A DNA stretch of 64,000 nucleotides from Antedon mediterranea (lineage: Eukaryota; Echinodermata; Crinoidea; Comatulida; Antedonidae). This document shows positions 21,215 to 32,484 of this stretch, piece by piece (within the stretch, counting starts at the first letter, position 1; each line of letters opens with the position of its first letter). The notes under the pieces were generated by a model. It made no database searches and was not told the origin of the DNA. It saw only the letters and a program-made list of their open reading frames with translations. The stretch covers positions 36,753,795-36,817,794 of the forward strand of contig NC_092670.1 of the NCBI RefSeq assembly GCF_964355755.1, in the 5' to 3' direction. The position numbers and the translations under genes are program-made.

Positions 21215-24200
21215 TTAGTGGTGAGTTTTCACTGAAAGAAGAAAAGAAAGGAGGTTAGCCAAAGCGTCTAAGTGTTGAAAAGACTTCAGTCTGTATTTTT
21301 CGTCACCACAATATAATTGAAATATTAATGACAATGACAAAAGTGTACCTGAATCCATAACCATATCAATGAATTCTGAATATCGACCAATCCTCGTGAA
21401 TCCCCCAGGCCTGTACCTGTTTGCGCATGTGTATCCAAAGCTCGTGAGGCCCCTCAGATAAAAGGTATTATCGTCATCAGGGCAGACAAGAGGTCCTCCA
21501 CTGTCACCCTGTAAATGATTTAGATTTTACATGAACTAGTATTTGTGGTTAGTCTGGGTTCCAGACGGTGTTTTGTTTTAATATTATTAAAAAGATAAAT
21601 ATTTTGGCACACATGGCGTTTCATACGTATACTACTTGAGTTTGGATATTTTCAGACAAAAATCGAAATAAATAAAAAAAAGAGACAATGAATACAGACT
21701 TGGAGCAAGCAAGAACACTTGTGGCGTTCTACATTACAGTACAACAGGAGGATTTTAGAGTAAAGCCGATTTTCCACAAGGCGAATTCACGCGAATTGAA
21801 AGCGTCAGCTTATACGCATGCGTAGAGAAGGATTCGGTAGATGGAAACATGAATGCAGAAACAGATGCCCAATCACATCACAACAATTTGTCAAAGGTTA
21901 AAAATGATCGTATTATTTGATAATGATCTGATTTGACCATAAAGTTAGGCGATCCGTGAAAATTAACGATACGCACAATAATAATTAATGCTTAATCATT
22001 CCTATAGAAACGCAACGCAAGAATGTAAGTGTAACAAGATGATTTGACCAATCACACGCGATGGATTATCCGAACTGTCGCTTGTGATTCGTCAACTCCC
22101 TTGCGTTAATTCTTGCTTTGCGTCTCTAGTGGGAACTAAGCTAGCTATAGGCCTAACCATTTTTCCCCCTCCATGGCCTAACAGTGTATACGTACGTAAC
22201 ACGTTCCGTGACCACCATCTCGTTCGCCTGCACACACTATGTTATCCGTGATTTGAAACATGCTAGACTGGAAATCCATGCATTTTTCATTGCTATATAA
22301 AGTCATTGACACGCCATGTAATTTTTCTGCTAGTTGATATATAACTGAAAAAGATGCATAATAACTTGTATAGTCTATAATAAGTTCATAGAGTTTTGAC
22401 TTAATATTAGTAAAAAGATATGGCGTTTCATACTAATCGAAACGTCGACTGGTGGTCTAACATCAAATATACAATAACAACAGACTTGGGGCAAGTCTGA
22501 ATAACTTAATACAAGTGTATGTAATTAAATAAAATGTTATTAAAAAAAATCATAAAGAACACATTTGTGCAACCAGAGATATACCCTTTGATCTCCGGAG
22601 CTCAGCATCCTTGTGTTATGCGTGGTTCCCACTATAGACGCAACATAACGCTACGACGTATTGACACAAAGTGCTGAACACATCGCAGGTTTGATTTCAC
22701 GCAGGCGGGGTCAAACACAATTATCGAAAGGGCATTTTCTTTCGTTGCGTAGATTGCGTTACGTCGCGTCGCTAGTGGGAACGAAGCTTTAGGTTGCCTT
22801 GATCAGAGCAATGTAATAATATATGGCTCTGTGGTGTGCGTGCGTACGTGACGTGTGCCCTTATTTCCTTCGCATCATGCGTCACAAGCTATTTGCGCTA
22901 AAACTTAGTACGCCTACGAACCTTGTCTACCAAAGCCAGATATGTAACAAGTATGACCAGGCTGAAACTGCGTCTCATTAATAAGGAGGCAAGCGGGTCG
23001 AACATAATTAGTAAAAGGAATCGGTTTTTTCAACTTGACGAGAGCAATATCATGGTCCAATGGATTTGCCAAACTGTCGTCTTGTGGAAATAAAAAGAGT
23101 ACAGATACTTCCACGACCAGATGCTTCTCTGAAAACACTTTATTGGATATACTGGCGAACAGTATCTCCAATTTCGTTACACTGTTTGTATGTTGTCTAA
23201 GTATTCAAAGAGAAAAAAAGGTATTTAAAGTTCTGTCTACACTATCCAAAAATGTGTCTAAATATGGTAGAGATATATGACGACATCTGTGAACACCTTA
23301 ACACGTCAGCGGTAAATGTCGTGCAATAAGCAATTTTTTTTTTTTATGAATTTAAAATTCTATAACATTTTAAAAGTCCTGTATAATGCCTCCATTTTTT
23401 ATCTATATCAATTATCGTATTATTGTACTGTTATGTAGTAGTCCTATAGTTAGTTTAGTATAGTAGTAATAGCATATAGTTATTGTGTACTATGCTGTAA
23501 TTTGTTCATACATACATAAGGCAATGAGAAGCTGTTATAGCAAACTCATTTGTCAGCAATGTGGAGCCACAGTGGGAATACCCGCCTACCATCATCAGTC
23601 CATACCATGGGTACTGCCCGAGCTTAGCCTCGTCCCCACCTATTACTCGCTTCTGTCGATTCTGATACAAAGGTCTTTTTCCGCATTCAACTATAGAAAT
23701 AAAATTTTTATGTCCGATGTAAATTAATTCGGGAAAGTTAAATCATGTATCGTAGATAATATGAAGTCAAATTGTATGACTTCACTATTAAGCCTTCTGG
23801 TTTTAGTGGTATAATTGTAATACAGCAACTGTTGATGATATCCAGTTGTACTCGTTTTATTTCAACGTGCGTAACAAAGAGTGCACATGCGTAATAATAT
23901 TAATTGAGGTAAATGTAAACACACAAGCCACGTCCGTTCCTGTAGCTATCACTAACTGGATACTATCCAACTGACTATCGGAAGTCGGTTAGATAACATG
24001 TATTAAACGGATTTGATACACTTGGACTTGTATCTAACTAACTTTAGATAGTCAGTTAGATAGTATCTAGCGACAGCAGCCGCAGAATGGTGTAAAACCA
24101 ACTAACAAATGTCTCCACAGTTTGCCTCATCACTGAAATCTGGACAGTCATATTCGTCATCACAAATATCCTCTTTGGTTACGCCGAATTTCAAGGGGCA

Positions 24201-27200
24201 CACCAGATCATCTAAACAAAATATGCATACTATTAACGAAACGATAAAGCAAAAGAACATGGGCACACAGATGTGTTGTTCTAGGCGAGTAATGTTCATA
24301 TCAATTATCCAAATGATTGATACCTATCGCATTATAGTGTTAGGTCTACATTGTTGTTGCCCAATTCATTTCATATTGTTCAGTATCTAACCTTTTCTAT
24401 ATGTTTATTTCTTGGAGTTTTGTATATGTAGGTGTCAGTGGATGTATTGCTGCAGTAGTGTTAATTATCAATGGCATTGCAGTTACTATAGTCGAATTGT
24501 TTTGACATGATCCCTAGAAACCATGTGTAGACCTACATCTACTTTTTATTTTTGTTTACTATATCATGTTTTTTTTGTACAATTATTTTGTTGTCCTTTC
24601 TTACTGATGCACCTTCCATTTGGTCGAGTACCACGGTTGCAAAAGTGTAAACTCCAAATAAATTATTATTATTATTTTATAAAAAGCACAAGTGTTAAAA
24701 CATTCTTTACCGTTACCGGTTTTCGCGCACATTTGTAAGGTCCAAAAAGTAGTCAAGAATAGCCCACGAATGTCATAACATACACATAACATACACATAG
24801 CATACACATAACATCCACATAGCATACACATAACATACACATAACATACACATAAATACACATAACATACACATAAATACATCTAGGCCTATTTCTTATT
24901 TATGGAATTGACATCATCAATAGTTCATCAGAAAATTATGTATTCATACCAATATTTACGACTCCATTTAATTCCACAGAGAGCATAGTATCAGTCGCGT
25001 CACTAAACGATGTGTGTCGAACCCAGAACGTAGAATATTTCACTATAAAATCGTCTGGTACCTTCTTCTTGAAATTTGTCACTACCTCACTAAACAGAAT
25101 TGTTGACGAGTCGTCTGGGTTAAGTCCATGCCCAATTGTGATGAAGTTAAATTTTGTAGAGGACGAGTTAAAATAGAGGAATTTTACACCAATAGCTGAG
25201 TGACGTACAGATGTCACTATCCATGTATGCGAGATGACATTGGGTCCAGCTTCGTCATCGTCTGCCGCTTCTTCGTTACCATTCTCAACAATGTCCGTGG
25301 TTGTCATGACGTCATTCATTTCCTTATCTGAAAAAAAGTTATAGCGTTTTCACTGTATTCTCTTTATAAATTACAGTCTTCCAATCACATGAATACTTGT
25401 TTGTTGATCATACTTGTATTTTAATATTTAGGTAAATTTTTTATTTTTTTTTACCGATTTCAACAACCCCATTTTCAACACAATCTTCTGGAGAGTGCAG
25501 TTTTGGATGAGGAAACAATATCATTGCTGTTTCGTCTACAAGAACACTGTGTCGTTCACCTGGAATTAACAAAGCAAACTAACTCTTAAACATTATGCAA
25601 AATAAACGACCACATAACTCCTTCATTTCTGATTGTATGCCTACTGGATGACTTAACGTTTAGATTTGTTGTCTCCAGATAAATGTAACTTCAAATTATA
25701 AGTTGTAAGTATAAATATAATAGTAGAATACAACAACACTGATCCGGTTATGGGGTGTTACGGTTAGTTTCGCAGTAAAACATTTAGGAGGATTCGCTTT
25801 ACCGAGTGGCACAGCTCAACGGAAAGCGTATTAAAAAGTTCATTCAGAGGACGAGCGCAGAGCAGATGAAACATAATATTCATAATAATGCTCAATAAAA
25901 TGGGACGCCCTCTCTCGGATTTTCAGAGAAAGTTTTTGGGAAAAATATTTGTCTAAAATCCTGTTACCTCTTACTGACGGAACGGCTGATACCAAGAAAC
26001 CAAGCACATACGGTCCTTTTCCATACATCTTTATCCACATTGCGTCGGTAAAGAACTCAAGAACATCATCGAAATACCCGTATAAATCATAAGCGTTATT
26101 CACCATAGGCTCATTTCCAATACCGACAAACATGTTGTTTAGTCGAATGTCAAAGATGTCTTCGATGCAACTAAAGTTAAAGTGGTATCCAGGCGGGGCT
26201 TTGAACGTTATAGAACCTCGTTCAAGTGCGTTGGCAACCTCTGTGGACATGCTTGTTGTATTTAAGGTGAATGTCTCGTCGGCGCCTACGTTTATGACTA
26301 GATCATCTGAAAACACAACACAATTCAAAATGAACAAAACCATATTAAATTGTTGTTTTTGTTGGTGTTACACACTAAATGATAGACCACTAAGTGCGTA
26401 GACTTGTTTCCAGGGGTGGGGGGGGGGGAGGAGGTCTTTCATTACTTGTAAATCGTATCAATTCAATAAAACTTTATTATATACCACACTGCTGTGACAT
26501 TCGTTTTGTCGTGGTAGACAAATAGGCCTATCAATAATGTTACAAAAAGCATAACTTACAATCTAAGAGATATATTATAAACATCTAAAATATGTTAGAA
26601 TACACTAAAAATAATTTACAAATTTAACAACACAAAATTTTATCGTATAGTACGTTTTACTATTGTTATATATTATCAAACTGTGATGAATTATACCTTT
26701 GTATACCCTACCTAAAAAAGCACTGAGCTGGATTGTGAAGGTAGTATTTGGTGAGCTTGACGCAAGCCAAATCCATCCTTGTTCATTAGGAAAATCTATC
26801 GGTTTTGATATCTCAGGAACACCGTTATATTCGCTATCTTCGTTAAACGGATTTTGACCATAACCGTATTTGAAGTTACAGCCACTGACAAGTCCAGTGT
26901 GATCAAGGAATTCGACTCTGACTCTAAACCTTTTGGGTGCTTCGAAACTGATTATACAGTCTTCATAATGTCCAGAATATGGCGGAGATGATAGCACCTC
27001 ACTAGCCTTTTCTGTAGCCATAAGGATGTGGTATCCGCACGAAGGTCCTGGAAGAAATGGTAAACGCGTAAAGGTAATAATATAACGAGGTTTCTAAGAG
27101 ACACGTGCTTAGTTTACCAGCTAAGTCGGTAACCTATCCACTAAGCGATTCATGGTTCTATGATGAACCCAATTTACTCGGGTAAATAACCATTTGTCTT

Positions 27201-30200
27201 GCCAACTGAAGGATCTATATCTGACATAATTGTCTGCATGAATTTAAGCTCTGTCTACACTATCGAACTAGTTTGACAAAAATAGTGCGATGTACCCAAA
27301 TATGGCAGTGATATACTAAAATATGGTAGTGATACGACACCATCATGTCAATATAATTATAGGCACATCACATTTGTTTGTCATAAAGTGTGATAGTGTA
27401 GACATAGCTTAAGAATGACATATGTTAATGTCTCCAGAAATGTTTGTATTAGTGTTTGTAAATCTGCAATGTAGGCCTACGGCAGAAAATTAATATTACA
27501 TTATATCTGTTGATGGAATGACAAGCAGACAAACACTGCAGATACGCTATAATGTAATGCTTGGTTTCCACTAGAGACGCAACATAGAAAAGTAACGCAA
27601 CGTAAGTGATTCAACCAATTACAAGCGATGGATTATCGAACTGTTGCTTGTCGTTGGTCAGCTTCTACGTCTTTGCGTTGCGTATCTGGTTTGACCAAAA
27701 CTTAAGCGTGAGTGAGAGTGCTTTAGACACTTACGGCATTTGGCTTCATCAAAACATTCGGTGACTCCATTACAGACTGTGCACTCAGCTTCTCCGTCAC
27801 ATTCAACGCAGTCGTAGACACCATCACAAAGGTCTTCTTCTTGTATAGGCTTTGCACTAGTCTCGCATATCAATGTGTCTAAATAAGGATTGAAATCATG
27901 ATAGAGTAAAGCTCTGTCTACACTATCAAACTAGTTTGACAAAAAAGTGTGATGTGGCAAAATATGGTACTGAGATGCCCAAATATGGTAGTGATATGAC
28001 ATCATCATGTCCATATGGGCACATCGCATTTTTCTAGTTTGATATTGTAGACAGGGCTTAAGAATGAAATATTGATTACGATGATGGCGTTCATAAACGA
28101 AAGATGTATGGTTTGTGACGATCAGAGCATGTTTTACAAATTATATGATATCAAGCAAGCAACAAAAAATGTTCGAAAACTATAATGACGTAATTGCTTA
28201 TCCTGGTTGTCGTAAAATATCTGAATGACGTCAGTGACGATGTATGATAATGTTGTGATAGTGATGATCATAGTGATGATGATGTTCCATTTACAATATT
28301 AGTTTAGTAAGGGAAGAGTGAAATTTCATTGGTTTAGTTACCTTTTGCGCGTACTACGGTAGCCGTCGCTGTAAATCCAGAGTTACCATTTGTTATTTCT
28401 TTACTTTGGAATGTCACTGAAGCAAAATTGATATGCGTAAGCACCACTCGATCTTTCGTAATGCGCTGGCTGTATAAGGTACTGCCATATGGATTCTGAC
28501 CAAATTTTAGTGTAAGCTCCTGATTCAGTTCCTTCTCGATATTTACATCTGTAATTTCAATCTGGATTCTGGAGTGTTCTGGCGATGTTATCGACCAAAC
28601 AACGCTGGAATTTTCTGGAAACTCGTTGGGATAGTTTGGAGATGAAAACTCAAATTCTTCACCAACATCCAAATTGATTGCATATGAAGTACCTAGAACA
28701 ATGTAAATGGATAACGTCAAATACAATTTTACTTACGGTTTATTTAGTATATTTTATAGAAAAATTGTTTTGAGTGCAGTTGTGGCAGAATTAGTAGCAG
28801 TAAAGACAATCGTTGTGAATTTATTTTACTTACTTCGACAAACTATTTCGTCATCTTCTCCGACTGGGTAATGATCACATGACAGTTTGGAATCAAGAGA
28901 AATACTTGAATTAACATTTTGACAACCGTTTAACACGCCCTCACATACTGTTTTACAGGGCATAACTTGTCGAGTGTCTTTAATGCACGGTGGGTACACC
29001 ATTGCACAAAATACGTAAATGGCATGTTTATCACAGTCCATAAAGTTCTTAACACTCTCCAGATATGTTTGGGCACTTTCAAGAGAACTAACTACCTTAT
29101 TTGGAAAGAACGTTTTTACGTAAGGAAGGATGCCGTCACACTTGTCTTTTGGAATATCCACACAGCACACTGTACATAAATAAAAACAAGATAGTTAGTT
29201 ATTGACTATGGTTTAAAATATTTCCGTATGTTTCATTTAACATATCATAATTAAATAAAACAAATATTTAGAATATTGCAGCCCAAAGAGCTGACTTGCA
29301 GAAATAATAATTATACATCAAATTGTCAATATCACATCATTTACGAAAACACAATGTCAAACAAACGCATTCAGGTAAAAACAAAACAAATTAATGAATA
29401 AAAATATAGGAGGCCCAGTCACATGGTAAAAATCAGTTATAATAGATAATTTCACTAATAACAATCTATTACAAGACAGGCATAGGCTACATAAAATTAA
29501 ACAATCTTATTATTATTAACAAGCCTCGTGTATAGTATTAACATTCCGATAAACTACAATATCTTACACTGATGGCAAACATGGCTAAGAACGAAAACAA
29601 TAGAGGAGGAATGGTTTTGATCAAGATAAACACTATAGTATATTTTAGTAAGTTACAAGTGAGCTATATATTCTCGTGTACATGTATAGCAACCGATGCA
29701 TACGTTTCTACTGCTTTGTCCAAAATGTGTTCAAACAAATGGCCTAAACGTGTAACACACGAGAAGTCCTCCATTTTAATAAATATGTCATCTAACCTGG
29801 TGTTAGCTTCTTTTCAACTTGTTCATTAAAGTTCTGGATAGCTGCGTACTTAGCTCGAGTACTTGCACGATGGGATAATGCATCGATACAACTCATATCT
29901 TTCATTTTATTCCTACTGTGGCTAGCCAATTCATGATGAAATTTGTCGAAGCTCCCTGGTTCTGGTAAAACAATTAAACGGTTATGTCATTAACTATGAT
30001 GATTAAATACAGGTGAAATCATACGACAGATAGAAATAGAATAAATGGTGGCTAGTTACACCATCACTCTTGAAGGAAGATTAGAATTCTACCTCAGTTG
30101 AAATTTTTCTCAAAGAACATGAAATGGATTTTCTATCTTCTATTTCATAAATCTTCAATGAAATTAACATCATGCTCTAAAGTTATAGACTGTTTTTCTT

Positions 30201-31114
30201 CTTTTCTCAATTAATATAGAATAATATGTTTAAGATTTCATAAAATAATGTTAGCAATACATCCATGACTTACCGGCTAAAACGTCAACTGTTGCAACGG
30301 CAGGTTTTTTGAGCACTAACAGAAAAGAAAACATAAGAATAAAATATCGACGTAAGTTTATACTCGCCCATGTATTGTTTTTAGTCATCTTTCAACACTG
30401 TAATAGTAAAAAAAAAATATTGATTCAAAAACAAACAAAAACTAAAAGTGTTTTTAATTTGAAACTTACCAACAACCATCCATAGAACAGCGAACGCAAC
30501 AGCAGCACAGCACGTGGACACAGCAAACCCGCCAAAAAGGTAAATAAACTTTCTTCGTCTGTTGTACTTTTTTGAAACGGATGAAGCTGACAATGACGTA
30601 GAATTAATACTGTATCCGGGTCTAACAAAGATTACATCACTGCTCTGTTCAAAATGTAATTAAATGATGGAGGTTGAGATTACTATACTTTCTGATAGAA
30701 CGGGTATTAGAATAATGACTGCAAAATCGTGTTAAACAGGAACTTTATGTGACAAAAAAAATTGATGTTCCTATAGGCCTAATATAGACATGATGATGTC
30801 ATATCACTACCATATTTGGGCACATCACATATTGTCGAACTAAGTTTGATTGTGTAGACAGCTCTGCAAAAAGCTTGAATCTAATGTTGTATGATCAGAT
30901 GTGCTCCTCCTCAGTCCTCGTGCATGTATTTATTTCCCAATAATTCATATTATTCTTTATAATTTCTCCATTTTCTACCGACTGTTCGAGATCAAGGATG
31001 CATTACTTTAATACAGCTAGGCCTAACTCTTACCTCCTCATTAATACCAGGTTGCCTAATATAATCCACTTGGTTGATGTGTCCTTTGATCGTTTCCTCT
31101 TCGACTTGGGCCAT
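21215..31114 (-). CDS. Mosaic type II transmembrane serine protease, paralogue A (frameshift in last catalytic exon)
   Basis: Exons on the minus strand: 31034-31114, 30470-30644, 30274-30315, 29797-29961, 28834-29169, 28342-28692, 27735-27878, 26712-27047, 25968-26306, 25455-25559, 24950-25327, 24107-24211, 23516-23690, 22922-23181, 22196-22344, 21349-21507, possibly 21215-21231. Order: membrane segment about 60-86; stalk; frizzled about 154-266; Cys-free CUB about 267-383; LDLa-like about 384-431; CUB about 432-543; CUB-like about 544-656; 35-residue linker absent from B; CUB-like about 692-817; LDLa about 818-852; protease domain from about 853. Seen: RQKR|VIGG, His57 (TASHC), Asp102 (DHDIALVKL), GDSGGP. 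Odd: Asp189 is Gly (GGHGTCY), residue 192 is Tyr, and after GDSGGPLVC the frame shifts near 21480, reaching TGA at 21454-21456 (about 1064 aa). Downstream codons still align with B in the next frame. So it is a recent pseudogene, an inactive variant or a one-base sequence error. Confidence 0.85.
22010..22144. mobile_element. MITE-like palindrome, family T1
   Basis: GATGATTTGACCAATCACAC pairs with GCTTGTGATTCGTCAACTC. The right end is TCTCTAGTGGGAACTAAGC. It lies between the last two main protease exons of paralogue A. Confidence 0.65.
22619..22790. mobile_element. Family T1, variant with GCAGGTTTGATTTCACGC core
   Basis: TGCGTGGTTCCCACTATAGA to GCTAGTGGGAACGAAGCTTT. The interior matches the outer units of the composite at 16491-17052. 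Intronic in paralogue A. Confidence 0.65.
23228..23290. repeat. Family S partial copy
   Basis: GTTCTGTCTACACTATCCAA with the AAATATGGTAGAGATAT interior and no right end. It lies in the intron between protease exons 13 and 14 of paralogue A. Confidence 0.5.
23940..24086. mobile_element. MITE-like element with imperfect inverted ends
   Basis: CTGGATACTATCCAACTGAC near the left pairs with ATAGTCAGTTAGATAGTATC near the right. It lies directly against the donor side of the second LDLa exon of paralogue A. Confidence 0.5.
24770..24882. repeat. Short tandem repeat (ACATACACATA units)
   Basis: About ten imperfect copies of a 10-11 bp unit CATAACATACA, in an intron of paralogue A. Confidence 0.85.
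27246..27411. mobile_element. MITE-like palindrome, family S
   Basis: AAGCTCTGTCTACACTATCG to GTGATAGTGTAGACATAGCT, with AAATATGGTAGTGATA interior. In the intron between LDLa-1 and CUB-2 of paralogue A. Confidence 0.75.
27559..27708. mobile_element. MITE-like palindrome, family T1
   Basis: ATGCTTGGTTTCCACTAGAG, then TGATTCAACCAATTACAAGC, then TGCTTGTCGTTGGTCAGC, with a diverged right end. Ends about 27 bp from the donor of the LDLa-1 exon of paralogue A. Confidence 0.6.
27909..28060. mobile_element. MITE-like palindrome, family S
   Basis: AAGCTCTGTCTACACTATCA to TTTGATATTGTAGACAGGGC, with TATGACATCATCATGTCCAT inside. It lies about 30 bp from the acceptor side of the LDLa-1 exon of paralogue A. 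That small exon therefore has palindromic repeats close on both sides. Confidence 0.75.
30742..30866. mobile_element. MITE-like palindrome, family S, diverged
   Basis: Left half AACTTTATGTGACAAAAAA, interior TGATGATGTCATATCACTAC, right end TTTGATTGTGTAGACAGCTC. In intron 1 of paralogue A. Confidence 0.6.
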
Positions 31115-32484
31115 TTTCAATCCTAAACGATTTGGAAATATTGTGACGCACGTAATAGAATACATTTTTTAAGGTAAAACAAATACAGAAATTTAAACCT
31201 ATGAAGAAAAAAACAGGACAACTTTATACATAATTCCAATTAGGAATCAGCAGTCAGCGTATGTATGTCTCCCTTGGCAAAATAAACAAGAAAGAAGGCT
31301 AACAAGTTTAATTTTTCGGAGTTTTCCTTAAAAACAATTCCAAAAGTTATATATGGTTTGTACAATTTTCTTCAATCGCCTTTTCTTCTATTCCTTATTT
31401 TTTCAATCATTTATATAATATCACTTTTTGGTTTTTAGGCTATGTGTTAAAACATCTGAATAAGTTTATTTTAATGATTTAACTATTAAACTAATGCGAG
31501 CACACCTACCTTGTTTGGATTTACCTTTTGCAAGACGAAAAGTACTCTCCTGGTACCTTGAATTTGAAAATGACACTGACAATGAAGAATGCGATTTAAG
31601 TTATTGATCTCATTTCCAAAACCGATCAGCTGGTCTTCCAGAGAGTACAGGCCTACAATTTGTTTGACACGAACCTAATTCTTTCGTTAAGTTATTAAAC
31701 ACACTTTTACAGGGCCTATTTCAACCAAACCCTCGGATATCACACATACACACATAGGAGGGGAACATATTATCTGATACTAGCTAACTTATTTTCCAGA
31801 CAATATAACATAATCCACTATTAGAACCTTGTTACACACAGATGATGATTTTCTTTACAGTATGTCGGCAGCTGTTTCGGTTAATATAATATTTTCCACC
31901 CTAAAAAATAAAAATATAATGAATATGCCATTTTATTGTCACATATTTTTTATATTCTCGAGCAAAAATTGGATGAAAATAAAATGTTTATCTGAAAAAC
32001 TGTAATATAGGCCTAAAGCAAAAGATACTGTCAAATTGGGGTTTTGGTTAAATTTAACCGTTTTTATCATTTTGAAAATGATAACATTATTTTGGTTTTT
32101 TTCTACATGATATTACTTGTTAAAACTACAAAATGACCCTTCAAAGCCTGATTTTATTAATCTTCATTATTTAATGTTTTTGGGAGACAATACATCTTTT
32201 ATATAATATTTGTTGATTTATGATTTTCTTTTCAATTTTTTTTTACAAAATGGTCTATGATTTATTGGATCTAGCTATTTGTCATGTTTTGTGAACCGTT
32301 CAACAGCTGTAGATACGTTTGGTTCTTAGGGTGCTTTTCATTCATTTTATTGGCATTTTGTAATGGCAGCCTCCATCAGATGAAACTACCAGCCCTAGCA
32401 AACTCGCTAAAAGGCTTAAAATATTACTTTTCCAGATCAGTTTTAATTTGTTATGAGTTTAATTATACCCAATGAGTGTACAAC
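31115..32484. promoter_or_regulatory. Divergent intergenic region between paralogue A and CHID1
   Basis: The two start codons are 1.37 kb apart and point away from each other, so both promoters should lie here. On the minus side a probable non-coding leader of A lies near 31510-31600 (AAAG|GTAAAT or CAAG|GTAGGT donors), and an acceptor GTTTAG lies just upstream of the ATG. A repeat related to 38494-38828 occupies about 31905-32200. I see no clear TATA box or CpG-rich block. Confidence 0.45.
31905..32205. mobile_element. Non-autonomous repeat, family K, diverged copy
   Basis: Shares ACTGTCAAATTGG, GTTAAAACTACAAAATGACC, CAAAGCCTGATTT and GGGAGACAATACATCTTT with the copy at 38494-38828 inside CHID1. 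It lies in the divergent promoter region. Confidence 0.55.

Noticed and set aside
21225-21349. Single long last exon of protease A running to the TAA
   Set aside because: A strong polypyrimidine-tract acceptor and a donor bound 117 bases here, so a short final exon is preferred. Retention cannot be excluded.
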